From Morinoia aosen (lineage: Eukaryota > Arthropoda > Malacostraca > Amphipoda > Talitridae), in assembly GCA_030386875.1 (NCBI GenBank), contig CM059571.1, positions 22,686,355-22,750,354 of the forward strand: a stretch of 64,000 nt of DNA. The letters run 5' to 3'. The notes beneath the pieces were generated by a model. It worked only from the letters and a program-made list of their open reading frames with translations, had not been told where the DNA came from and did no database searches. Shown piece after piece: positions 11,701-21,915 of this stretch; positions within the stretch are counted from its first letter, which is position 1; each line of letters opens with the position of its first letter. The position numbers and the translations under genes were made by a program.

Positions 11701-12589
11701 AGCACTCGGTCAGTACACGAGAGAGCACCAGGATCCTTGGATGAAACTGGTGTGGACATCGAAGACCCTGAAAGAGGAAGAGACCTCAGACAGTTTCAAG
11801 GAGAGGAGAAGGGGAGAGCGACTCCAAAAGTGGGAGGGAATGGCACTCGCCGGCCAATACCCCCGACAAACTCGAGAAGCAAAACCCGAACTCACTTGGA
11901 ACTGGCTGAATCGAGGTGAACTCAAGAAAGAAACTGAGGGCATGATCCTTGCCGCGCAAGAACAAGCCCTCAACACCAAAAACAGAGCAGCTAGAATCAC
12001 GCACACAAGCAACGACCCAAAATGCCGGATGTGCAAAACCAAAGACGAAACCGTCAACCACCTGATCAGCGAGTGCTCGGCGCTGGCGCAGAGGGAATAC
12101 AAGAGGAGGCACGACAAGGTAGCAAAAACTCTACATTGGAACCTGTGCAAGACTCACAACTTCCCCTGCGCTGACCGCTGGTACCAGCACGAGCCCAAGA
12201 CTGTGATGGAAAACGACGACATCAAACTTCTCTACGACGTCCTCCACCAAACTGACAGGGCCATCACAGCCAGACGACCGGACATCGTCGTCATTAACAA
12301 GACCCAGAAACAGATCAAGATCATCGACGTGGCAGTTCCGTACGACTCAAGAATCGTCGAAAAGGAGGCTGAGAAAATCCTCAAGTATCAAGACCTCCGG
12401 GTCGAGCTCGCCTCGACCCACGGTTGCCGCGCCGAGGTGGTTCCCATCGTGATTGGGACACTTGGGGCCTCAACCACCAATCTTGAAAGGCATCTGGGTA
12501 GCATCGGCTGTGATAAAATCCACCCTGGACTGCTGCAAAAGTCAGTTCTCCTGGGATCTGCCCACATTCTTCGCAAGGTGCTCGGATAA
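8789..12589 (+). CDS. Reverse transcriptase / restriction-like endonuclease protein (R4/Dong clade)
   Basis: The single protein (1266 aa) would bind element RNA, nick the target and perform target-primed reverse transcription. Domains in order: a low-complexity acidic N-terminus; a WTKEAWKTLW helix-turn-helix/Myb-like segment near residue 115; and a reverse transcriptase at about 560-870. The RT carries WIDYKKAFD, GIFQGDSLSPLLF (from about 749) and the catalytic LLYMDD (YMDD at 791-794). A thumb/linker follows, then a CCHC finger (C1079, C1082, H1091, C1096), then RRPDIVV (D1165) and IIDVAVPYD (D1180), the core of a PD-(D/E)XK-like nuclease. ATG 8789 is the first start in a frame without disruption. 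Endonuclease placement after RT and the single ORF exclude the APE-type clades. Clade assignment to R4/Dong rather than another restriction-endonuclease lineage is inference. Confidence 0.85.
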   Translation: MEARIKKQPPNDVNGTRQSPTAGAASGRVSSPGTSSEPHATSGPDGSGEPGRQLTTNPTAVQEQAPVACEAVRDTAHSTATTPSNPGRAADRSLETVTPPTSPPPTNRRQPRKKWTKEAWKTLWMCYLRSDPQTRGFRKRMRQIWVDLGLPNHSEQMLASQIREINLKNLLTNEEKELIASELNTEEGVDETNHQAEARASPIPPETETPIVTTGNDTDQRPEDDYCSSNYTTDDEAETSGAGAEVPNQLRYHQISDSEPDDASDVDLIAASPQQAEVPNRYHQDGDTEPETDEAEPIAGEEPVVDRRDLPGDEETMLNELHNTYLTLLHETPKEQLPNLRHVPSGKILAATAKINHLIGRIKTRNITETNTLILAGAFLVSKELAPPPATNRPRGKKDPPWKHRIQKSIDELRKHLSWISEWRRGRLTCRNKMAELEGIYHCREAGLQLVEETLKQRLSAKRSKILRYENRIAGFQQNKMFATNQSRFYKQLRHRNDEMDVPEAEGTRRFWSGIWSQEVQHNAEAEWLQGIAKDVNPDEDLRITAARLQKQIRKTQSWKAPGPDKVQGYWIKTFTSLHPRLVENLDRCLTSGTVPDWMTTGRTVLIQKDKEKGTSVSNYRPITCLPVMWKILTGMIYESMYQHLVSRDYFPNEQKGCRRGTRGTKDHLLLDKLIMTHAKAKHKNLSMAWIDYKKAFDMVPHSWILECLETYGVAGNVRRLIATTMPNWKVQLTCANAELGKVNIRRGIFQGDSLSPLLFVLALVPMTQVLNNTGLGFKYDRNNSLNHLLYMDDLKLFARSASEIERLVKVVHDIGMEFGISKCGLINIEKGKVSATEGIHLENETIEQIEEEGYKYLGVLEHDNVLHAEMKKKIRKEYLSRVRLILKSNLNGGNIIKAINTWAVPVIRYTAGIVKWTKLEQKQLDTKTRKLMTIFRALHPRSCTDRLYIKRKEGGRGLLEVEECIQSEIRALGQYTREHQDPWMKLVWTSKTLKEEETSDSFKERRRGERLQKWEGMALAGQYPRQTREAKPELTWNWLNRGELKKETEGMILAAQEQALNTKNRAARITHTSNDPKCRMCKTKDETVNHLISECSALAQREYKRRHDKVAKTLHWNLCKTHNFPCADRWYQHEPKTVMENDDIKLLYDVLHQTDRAITARRPDIVVINKTQKQIKIIDVAVPYDSRIVEKEAEKILKYQDLRVELASTHGCRAEVVPIVIGTLGASTTNLERHLGSIGCDKIHPGLLQKSVLLGSAHILRKVLG

Positions 12590-12834
12590 CACCGGACACT
12601 GAGCTGAAGCCGAACCCACTCAGACGAACTGGATTCGAATATGGAGAAGAGAAGAAGGCGGTGATCCTTAGGGTGCGGGACGCACCCCGGAACGCTACGC
12701 CTAAAGGGACCGAAGGCTGCGAAGGAAGGAAGAAAGGAAGAGGAGCGTAAAACACTCGTTACACCACTTCTGACTGGAACAACCTGAAGACAACCCTACA
12801 CCAGCCTTAACAACGTGGCTGTGGATCTGTTTTC
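12590..12834 (+). other. 3' UTR of the R4/Dong-type element
   Basis: A GC-rich non-coding segment between the stop codon and the TAA array, with small complementary blocks (for example GGGTGCGGGACGCACCC near 12670). In this element group the 3' UTR RNA is what the reverse transcriptase recognises. Confidence 0.6.

Positions 12835-12917
<83 letters not shown>
12835..12917 (+). repeat. (TAA)n microsatellite, 3' flank of the R4/Dong-type element
   Basis: About 27 uninterrupted ATA/TAA units follow the element's 3' UTR directly. It is longer than the 5' flank, as expected if target sequence and a templated TAA tail are both present. Confidence 0.95.
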
Positions 12918-13010
12918 GTCCATACTAAATGGTGCTTTCTTCCTTCCTCACTTTGGAACGTCTCTGTTGCGTTTAGAGAGGTTTAAAATAGCATTTAATC
13001 TAATCTGAGC
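12918..13010 (+). mobile_element. SINE-like family, copy 3 (3' fragment)
   Basis: It matches only the 3' quarter of the family: CCATACTAAATGGTGC, TTCCTTCCTCACTTTGG, GAGAGG, then TTTAATCTAATCTGA. Copy 2 already has its own version of this segment, so this is a separate 5'-truncated copy rather than the far half of copy 2. Confidence 0.65.
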
Positions 13011-14930
13011 AGTATAATTGCTGCATTGTCGCCCGAACTTTATTTACGCGGCTATTTTTCATCCAACTTTGAATGAAGAGTGTTCAGAGAATATAGCCTC
13101 CTAGTTGGCTCGTCTCATTTGTTATATTCTCTTAACACTACATACTATTCAGTCATAACTACAAGGAATTATTACAGCTCCCAGGGTGTATAATTTTCTA
13201 AATAACGCTACTTCATTTGGTTGCATGTAGTCTAAGCCCTCTCCGTATACCCGAGCCTGGATACAAAGCGTTGTGGTTGAGTTATGTTATTACTAATTTC
13301 ATTTTAATCGTTCATAATATGGATATTACAGATATGTAGATATGTATATGATATTCCAGCACATCTTTGTTGTCGGACTCAGTCTCTTAAGGCTCATGAT
13401 ACCGTGACTCGTCTATTCGGTGATGGGAGCCAAATACGATGGTGCTGCGTCGCTTTAGTCCAACACGGCGGAAGAAAGTGAAAGGTGTAGTATGGATATT
13501 TGGGAAAATTTGTCTCTCATGGTTGGGTTCACAATACCAAATTTCCTTTCAGCTGGCAATAGGAACTTTTCATTGAGAGGATGGAGAAAATATTAATAAA
13601 AACAGGTTTCGTTATAATTCGTTATTTTTGACTGATAACCTTTATTGTGTTATTAACTAAAAGGTCCTAGAAGTGGGTTCCGGTAAGGTAGTATTCTTGA
13701 GCTTGGCTTGAGGTGGCGTGCTGAAAGAAATGTTCATCAGTGCACCTTCTCACTCTGACGACTCTCAGCGGAATAAAAACAGCTTCTCGTATTGAAATAG
13801 AACAGCTTCTCGAGAAATGCACCTTAGTGGTGTATTTCTCGAGCTAAGCTGGGACAACCTTTCATCTTTTCTTATTTCGTGAAAGGGATAAGCGATCCTC
13901 GTGTGTAAGTACCTTCAATTAGTACGAGAATCGGTAAACGTGATTTTAGATATTTGCCTGGGGATAGAAAATTGTGCATATAGGGTTTGATTTCAATTTA
14001 AAAACGCCAATAATAATTGTTTATACCAGAACTTGCTTCATTAAATTCTACACCGTGTGATGTACCCTCTAACGTACCCTCTAACTCTGGCTTTGTGACC
14101 GAAACACATCCTCCTGCCAAGAGCACAACACCACAGCAGAACAACACAAATCAATTTTTATAAATTATGGCATTAATTTTGTATGGCATTAATTTTCATA
14201 TAGCAAGCTGGGTGAATTTCAGGCTAATTTTCACACCGTACATTGTTTATTCCTTTAGATGTACTAACATTCTACATCACCTGAGCAGTGAGGCGAAACG
14301 AGCCTCCTTAACTCTACCCTTGGAACAATTGGCGCTCCGACCCACTCTTGTGGGTTTCATCATCGCTTACTGCGGGAAAATGAGGTGAGTTTCATTTTGT
14401 GATTACAGCGTTACTTATTATTTTAAGTTGGTCTCCTTCACAAAGCGGCTTCACGGAAGTGCCAAGCCTCGACCTCTCGCGCGAACTCTCATTTGAACTC
14501 AACATTTTCCCTAGAAATAGAGTAATATTGAGACAGCTCTAATTTCTAAGGTATTGCGTCTAAAAACATAAATTCAATTTCAATTTGAAGCAAAGATCTT
14601 TCCCTAACTAGACAAATGATTCGTAAATTTCTTTTCTATCTAGAAGGAATAGGAGCGGAGCTTCACCGAAAGAGTCCACGGAAAAGGCGCTAGAAGGCAT
14701 GGATTTATTTTTGATTGTTATTTGATCTGAGTAGAAAATTATTCGGATCATAATGTTAGGAAGGGTTAGAAAACCACTGAATGATATGGTTACGAATAGA
14801 GTGTACTAAATATATGGTTCGAAAGCACTTAAGTACCAAGTACTTTCATCAAATGTACATAAGTACTATGTACTTCTAAATGTACAAGGTACATTTTTAA
14901 GTACATTAATTTATGAATCCAGACATACCA
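13011..14930. other. No gene recognised
   Basis: AT-rich sequence without recognisable coding potential. It contains a hairpin at 13804-13850, a short duplication of TACCCTCTAAC near 14065 and a cluster of GTAC-rich palindromic words (AAGTAC, TGTACATAAGTAC) at about 14825-14905. Confidence 0.6.
13804..13850. repeat. Inverted repeat / hairpin
   Basis: AGCTTCTCGAGAAATGCACC is followed after five bases by its near-perfect reverse complement (GGTGTATTTCTCGAG...AAGCT). The stem is about 18 bp. It is not followed by a T run and is not inside a recognised element. Confidence 0.6.
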
Positions 14931-15395
14931 CACCTTACGAAAGACCCAACTAACGAACAATCCAAGTTACGAAGCGCCTATCTATGCGTAAATTTTTGTC
15001 TCTGAATAAGAAAAGAAAATTTAAGTTACGAAACGCGAAATTTCAAAAATTCAAATAATGCGCGCTCGGCTTCGCAGCCGCCCAAATACCCTCCCTAAAC
15101 GTATATACACTTGTGGCATCCCGTATTTTGTTTCGAAATTGACGCGATTGAGTAAATGGTAAATGATTTGCATGTCTTACTCATTTTAATGGTTTGATAA
15201 CTAACTTTATTTTACTTTTAGCACATATTTCATACAAAATTAATATATTTTAATAGTTTTTAAAGGGTTTAGGGGAAGTATTTGGGGCCTTGGAACGAGT
15301 CAGGCGACTCGTAAAAAAATTCGTAAAATGCGACTCTACTTACGAAAAAATCCCGTTAAAAAATCACTTCTGGAACGAATTAATTTCGTAAGGTG
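14931..15395. mobile_element. Possible MITE with 12-bp terminal inverted repeats
   Basis: CACCTTACGAAA at 14931-14942 is matched exactly in inverted form by TTTCGTAAGGTG at 15384-15395. Subterminal TTACGAA / TTCGTAA words recur at both ends, as in many non-autonomous DNA transposons. There is no ORF. I could not see a convincing target-site duplication, so the call is tentative. Confidence 0.45.
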
Positions 15396-15819
15396 AAGTT
15401 CTAACCCGCTGTCGGATTTAATTCGGTTGTTTGGAATTTTATGATAAAATACTGCAAATACTGCTAAAATACTGCAAATGCTGTTAAAATACAGCTAAAT
15501 ATTAATAAAATACTGCTTAGCTACTTCCTCAATGTCCAACTCATGTAACGGCGTCTTATTTTGGATCCACCGACGCCACACGAGATGATATGGTCCCTAT
15601 TAATGATTCTTCCGCTACACTCATTATTTTATCATGATCTTTGATTTTCGTGACGTTTTTCTTGCCACATTCTGTTATTTTATTATCAAAGTCGGATGGG
15701 AATTTAAAATGTCATTATATTCATAATGGTTATGATTATCGTGGCTACCATCACTCCTCTAGTAAGAGATTACATTGAACAATTGATTTTTGAAACTTAA
15801 AAATGAAAAAAAAATTTGA
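15396..15819. other. No gene recognised
   Basis: AT-rich spacer with several copies of the word AATACTGC/TAAAATACTGC near 15450-15520 (a short degenerate tandem repeat). Nothing else is identifiable. Confidence 0.5.
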
Positions 15820-17400
15820 GAAAAAACAATCATCTTTACTAATAAAACGTTTCGGAGTCCCGCTCCATCATCAGTTTAAAATAAATCAACAATCATTGCG
15901 TCTGAAATAAAACATCAGAGTAATATGAATTGTAGGTACTAAAAATACATCATGAGAGGGACAAAAACAAAGTATGCTGCACAAGAAATCAAAAAACATA
16001 CGCAAAATACAAGCATGAAATAAAACTAAGCTGATGTTGAAGAGGTTTCTACCAATTTACTATTTAAAAAGTGTATGAACTGTCCGTATTGTTCAAATGA
16101 GGGTTTCGGTTGAAACTATGCAAGGGTTCTAAAATCCTAGGGTCAAATAGGGTCGAAGCAGAATCTAAAATTTTGAAGTCGGTAGGAGAAATAGGAACAT
16201 AGCATTTTTCGGCATGATTTCGCGCAGCAGAATGCGATGGGTGTGGTGAGCTGGTTGATTCTCAGTACGGAAGCTTCTACCTCTATGCTCTGCCACTCTG
16301 GTATTAGAAATTTCGTAACTCGATTCCGACGAACGAAGATGTGCACTGCACACGACTATAAGAGTATGTATACCAAAGAGGCTCGCGTACCACTGGGAAG
16401 CGTCTCTTTGTTAGGGGGAAAAAGAAGCAACCGTGAAATTATTAACCAGAGTGACACGTAAAGTAAAGGTAAGGAAATATTTTGTACACAGTAATTTTAA
16501 TTCACGTGACAGCTTCTCAGACGGTGCCCGGAAATAAACAGTACAACTGATCATTATTGTTTTCTTGGGCAGCCTGCAACGCGTATTGTTTAGGAACAAA
16601 TCTCTGCGGACGCCCATTAGCTGTAAAATATGCGCATAAACATTCAAGTTTATCATGCACGTATTCAAAAAGCTGAACATTCTTTGAAACCCTGTTAATC
16701 GAAGTTTGGATGCAATTTATTTAAAATTTGTTGAAGATAAACTGAAGAAACTGGAGCATAATGCCGAAAAAGTGTGCTAAGGATACATCGATGTCTGAAA
16801 ATGATCTTTATCCCTTGTTCCGAGACAGTCTAAAAAGGCCAAGTGTCATTCATTTCCACCTCCACGGTAAATTTTAGTGGTTAATGCTTAAGATTAAGGT
16901 AGTTCAAAAACTTTTCCACGCGTGATAGATAGCTAAAAAGAACAAAAGTGTCGCCCTTGTATCGATTGTAGAAAACAGGTTTAAAGTCAGGAAGACATTA
17001 ATCTTACCATTTCGTTTCATGAAAGCGCATAAAGATGTTGGCAAGTGATGGTGCTAAAGAAAGTCCCATTGCCAGACCGTCTATTTGTTGGTAAAAATTT
17101 GCCTGCAAAAATAAAGGAGTACATCTCGGATAATTCTAGCAAAGTTTTACGCAACTTGCTCATTAAACCCAAAAATTTTGACTTACTCTCCGTAAATACC
17201 CGTTTTAGAGCAATATCGATAGTTTCCTGAGGAGGGATATTAGTATAAAGTGATTCTACATCAAACGAAGTCATAAGCAAATCTTTAAAGTTAGGAATTT
17301 TTATAATATTTTCGTTGTATTTGAAAGCATTGTCGACTGATTTGTAGTTATATGAGCAAGGATTAGGACAAGTTTACTTACTTTTTATTCTCTCACAATT
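15820..17400 (-). pseudogene. Penelope-like element, decayed copy A (RT and GIY-YIG region)
   Basis: Reading leftward, 17280-17017 encodes SFDVESLYTNIPPQETI, the characteristic start of the Penelope-like reverse transcriptase core. A frameshifted equivalent of the QIDGLAMG motif follows. Between 16353 and 16143 lies EHRGRSFRT followed by PAHHTHR, the end of the GIY-YIG endonuclease. Past the coding part, TTTCAGACGCAATGATT and ACTGATGATGGAGCGGGAC match the end of copy B. Frameshifts and stops show it is dead. Similarity to copy B begins around TAAGTAAAC (about 17385) and ends near 15820. The upstream N-terminal part seen in copy B is missing here. Confidence 0.75.
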
Positions 17401-18881
17401 TTCTTCGTTATTAAGTTTCTGATTTTGTTGAGATTATAGCAAACTAGTGACGTGTTCAGATATAATAAATCAAAATACGGTTATGAAAGAATTTGCATTC
17501 ATAGAAAGTACAACGACATTTTGCAGAAAATTGTAAAGGTTTCACTCGATGTTGAATTTTTAACGAAATGCAAAGTTTTTAACATCAGGCTTATACTCCT
17601 ACGATTCAAGCTGGACAAGAATTCATTTCACTAAACTTCGTTCTACAAATTCTGGCAATCAAAACTACTCACACGAGAACTTTACAGTAAAAGGACACTG
17701 GCCAACCTAACTTCGCAACCCTAAACAGCGAGAATAAAGTACGCTCCCCTTACTCCACTCTTGACGCCCATGTCGTCAGGAGACATGCAAGAGCCTCAAG
17801 GGCCAGTCTTGTGATCGCACAAAACGAACTCATTTTAGTAAATTGAACCGTTTAGGTATTCACAACGAAGTTCAACTTTATAATTCGCATAAAGTAGTTC
17901 ATAATTTTAGTTCGGTTCAGCTAGGTCATAGTGTGTCACGAGACAGGTCCTTCGTTAATTTGCATCAACGATTGGATCTAAAGCTCGGGGTGAGGATTGG
18001 CATTCCTCCAAGACAGGAAATAATGATGCCAACAAAACAGAAAAAATTGCACTCACCGAGTTTGACGACCCAGACTTACTCTTGTGCCATTATTCCTGCG
18101 ATTTTCAGTTCGCTTTCCTCGAATGCGACTTTTGTATTCCTACTCAACTGGGCCCACATACACATTAATCTTTGCCAATTGTATACTAGAAATGATATCT
18201 TAATAATGTTATAGTTAGAAATTCACAAATTCACATTTATGCATTTAACGTCGAAAGCTAATGCAAATTTATCAATTATGGATACAGCAACTTCTACCTA
18301 AAACGGACCTTCTGATAAATTGCTATTATAAATTGACCGGTCAATCCCCCCCAGCTAGCAAGTACACACAAGTCAGGCATTCTACACAGCATTCTCTTAA
18401 TACCGTCCATCGCTAACAGCACTCAATATCACGACACTTATACTGTCTTCTCAATAGACATCATTTCAATGTTGAGGACAATTTTCTCCAGGAGTGTTAT
18501 TTCATTACATGAGTATTCGTTGACGCTCTACTGGTCCCGGCGATGATTTCCGACTTGCGCTTGAACTTTTTCTTCTCACCATCTGCTAATCACAGTAAAT
18601 CTACTTTTATTTTACTGAAAAAAATAGATAGTACCTATTTTTCCCGTTATTTCAACAATCGCATTCAATTTTAACGAACAAATTTTTTCAAGCAATTTCC
18701 TAGTGATATGAGTGTCTTCAACTCACCGTTCCCAGTGGAGTACATTTCTACAAATCATTTAGCCTTTCTTTGGCAGTAAAAAAAGGAAAAAGAAAGAAAA
18801 ACCGTTTGTTAAAAAAAACTTGGCACATGAGATACGTGACAACATGTTGGCTTTTAAGAATATCTCAATATAAGACGTCCT
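17401..18881. other. No gene recognised between PLE copy A and the minisatellite
   Basis: AT-rich sequence. A 123-codon ORF on the plus strand (17843-18214) has no feature I recognise and may be remnant 5' sequence of the PLE or chance. I see no RNA gene or tandem repeat here. Confidence 0.5.
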
Positions 18882-20789
18882 TAGACAAAACGTACCCTAC
18901 GAGGTGTACTAATAGACAAACCATTCGAGGCGTACTAATTGACAAGCCATACGAGGCGTACTAATTGACAAGTTATACGAGGCGTACTAATAGACAGGCC
19001 ATACGAGGCGTACTAATTGACAGGCCATACGAGGCGTACTAATTGACAAGCCATACGAGGCGTGCTAATTGACAAGCCATACGAGGCGTACTAATTGACA
19101 TGCCATACGAGGCGTACTAATAGACAAGCCATACGAGGCGTACTAATTGACAGGCCATACGAGGCGTACTAATTGACAGGCCATACGAGGCGTACTAATT
19201 GACAGGCCATACGAGGCGTACTAATTGACAGGCCATACGAGGCGTACTAATTGACAGGCCATACGAGGCGTACTAATTGACAGGCCATACGAGGCGTACT
19301 AATAGACAAACCATACGAGGCGTACTAATAGACAAACCATACGAGGCGTACTAATTGACAAGCCATACGAGGCGTACTAATTGACAAGCCATACGAGGCG
19401 TACTAATTGACAGGCCATACGAGGCGTACTAATAGACAAACCATACGAGGCGTACTAATTGACGAGCCATACGAGGCGTACTAATTGACAAGCCATACGA
19501 GGCGTACTAATTGACAAGCCATACGAGGCGTACCAATAGACAGGCCATACGAGGCGTACTAATAGACAAACCATACGAGGCGTACTAATTGACAGGCCAT
19601 ACGAGGCGTACTAATAGACAAACCATACGAGGCGTACTAATAGACAAACCATACGAGGCGTACTAATTGACAAGCCATACGAGGCGTACTAATAGACAAA
19701 CCATACGAGGCGTACTAATAGACAAACCATACGAGGCGTACTAATAGACGAACCATACGAGGCGTACTAATAGACAAACCATACGAGGCGTACTAATAGA
19801 CAAACCATACGAGGCGTATTAATAGACAGGCCATACGAGGCGTACTAATAGACAGGCCATACGAGGCGTACTAATAGACAGGCCATACGAGGCGTACTAA
19901 TAGACAAACCATACGAGGCGTACTAATAGACAAGCCATACGAGGCGTACTAATAGGCAGGCCATCCGAGGCGTACTAATAGGCAGGCCATACGAGGCGTA
20001 CTAATAGACAGGCCACACCAGGAGTACTAATAGACAGGCCATACGAGGCGTACTAATAGACAGGCCATACGAGGCGTACTAATAGACAGGCCATACGAGG
20101 CGTACTAATAGACAGGCCATACGAGGCGTACTAATAGACAAACCATACGAGGCGTACTAATAGACAAACCATACGAGGCGTACTAATAGACAAACCATAC
20201 GAGGCGTACTAATATACGAACCATACGAGGCGTACTAATAGACAAACCATACGAGGCGTACTAATAGACAAACCATACGAGGCGTATTAATAGACAGGCC
20301 ATACGAGGCGTACTAATAGACAGGCCATACGAGGCGTACTAATAGACAAACCATACGAGGCGTACTAATAGACAAACCATACGAGGCGTACTAATAGACA
20401 AGCCATACGAGGCGTACTAATAGGCAGGCCATACGAGGCGTACTAATAGGCAGGCCATACGAGGCGTACTAATAGACAGGCCATACGAGGCGTACTAATA
20501 GACAGGCCATACGAGGCGTACTAATAGACAGGCCATACGAGGCGTACTAATAGACAGGCCATACGAGGCGTACTAATAGACAGGCCATACGAGGCGTACT
20601 AATAGACAAACCATACGAGGCGTACTAATAGACAGGCCATACGAGGCGTACTAATAGACAAACCATACGAGGCGTACTAATAGACAAACCATACGAGGTG
20701 TACTAATAGACACACTATCTGAGGTGTACAAATAGACAAACCAAACGAGGCGTACTAATAGACAAACCATACGTAGCGTGCAAACAGAT
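18882..20789 (+). repeat. 26-bp minisatellite, about 73 tandem units
   Basis: The unit reads CCATACGAGGCGTACTAATA plus GACARR, and it repeats without spacers for 1.9 kb. Two positions define variants: AATTGAC against AATAGAC, and GACAGG against GACAAA. AATTGAC dominates the left third and AATAGAC the rest. Edge units are degenerate (TTCGAGG, CTATCTGAGGTG, ACGTAGCGTG) while central ones are nearly identical, as expected from unequal exchange. The period is not a multiple of three and stop codons recur, so it is non-coding. Confidence 0.97.
19700..20635 (+). repeat. Higher-order duplication of 18 minisatellite units (468 bp, twice)
   Basis: Rare variants recur at exactly 468 bp. The GACGAACC/TACGAACC unit is at 19749 and 20217, GGCGTATTAATAGACAGG at about 19816 and 20284, and the AATAGGCAGG unit at 19951 and 20419. 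Together they show a block of 18 units copied once in tandem. The limits given are approximate. Confidence 0.85.
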
Positions 20790-21915
20790 TAACCCTATCA
20801 AGGGCTAGTTAAATCAAAAATATTTCTTTGACCGGTTATATCCCAAGATATGGCTGACAACTTAAAAATAATTTCAATACCACTAAAGAACTCTTCGGCA
20901 TTCGTAAATTATTTGTTGAATCGAAGTAAGAAAATACAAAAAACGCTATACCGAAGCAGATTGAAACAACGTCCTAAAAGAACCAAATGATTTGTTTCTT
21001 TCTTGGTTTTTATTCAGTAAATCATTCGTGTAGGCAAAAAATTACGTTTTAAGGGGCTACGATATGACGACACTTATCTTCAATTTACACACCTATTCAC
21101 GTGATGTCTGTAAGCACTCCTTATTCATCGCGTACTTGTGTTTCTCCGTGGCACTCACGACGGAATATCGAACACAATTCTCAACTGTGTTCCCAACGCA
21201 CAACTGAGTTTTTCTGCCCCTCGATAAACGACGAATAGCCATACATTTCTGTTAACCTATAAGTTAACCCCCCACGTTAACCTATAAGTTTTCTAATTGG
21301 CCTATCTTGGTGGTTTTTCCACCTCTCAGAATCTCGAACTCATTTCTGAAAACCGTTACTTTTTACACTTTTCCCTTGGATTTTTTCAACAATTTATGTT
21401 CCGAAAAACGTGTCTTTTCTGTCTGATAAGGCGTTAATCACTCTAGGGACCAGCCAAGCTTCACTCGTACATCCTCTGCACCATCGCACAACACCCTCTT
21501 GTTAGCTGAACACAACATTCTACGCACAAACACACCACTTCAACACAGACGCACAACTCAACACTCTACGCACAAACACACACAATTGAGAGTTCTATTA
21601 CACAACAAAATTACATGAAAGACCATTGCATGAACCTTACCCAAAAACAAAAAAAAAGATAATTGAAAATTACCGTAATCAATTTATAAATTATTCGTTG
21701 TAAGTAAAAGTCCTTCTAGCATTTGGGTTAGACTTTTGCCAACCTGTTAAGAAACTGAAGTTCTTTAAATACTTCTTAACTTTCGAGAAATCGACTCTTG
21801 CCCTCAAAAATGAGTGAACTAACTATTCAGAATGTATTGGTTATTCGAAGACATTAGCGCTCATGTATTTTTAAAATTTTAATTCTCATAAAATGTTTTT
21901 TTGTTTTTTTTAATT
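20790..21915. other. No gene recognised between the minisatellite and PLE copy B
   Basis: AT-rich spacer. A partial duplication (ACTCTACGCACAAACACAC and similar) occurs at about 21505-21590. No coding sequence is recognisable. Confidence 0.5.

Larger units (their letters stand above)
8643..12834 (+). mobile_element. Full-length R4/Dong-type non-LTR retrotransposon
   Basis: This 4.2 kb unit has a short GC-rich 5' UTR, one 1266-codon ORF and a 245-bp 3' UTR. It is bounded on both sides by (TAA)n. There is no poly(A) tail. The encoded protein combines a reverse transcriptase with a C-terminal restriction-like endonuclease, which is typical of site-selective lineages (R2, R4, Dong). Dong of Bombyx is known to insert into TAA repeats, and the flanks fit this. 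The whole unit is clearly more GC-rich than its surroundings. With no stops or frameshifts it looks young and possibly active. Confidence 0.8.

Noticed and set aside
11158..12150. Long minus-strand ORFs across the R4/Dong-type element
   Set aside because: They are antisense shadows of the GC-rich reverse transcriptase frame.
18882..20789. CRISPR-like array
   Set aside because: Units of 26 bp are directly adjacent with no unique spacers, and the context is an insect-type genome; it is a minisatellite.
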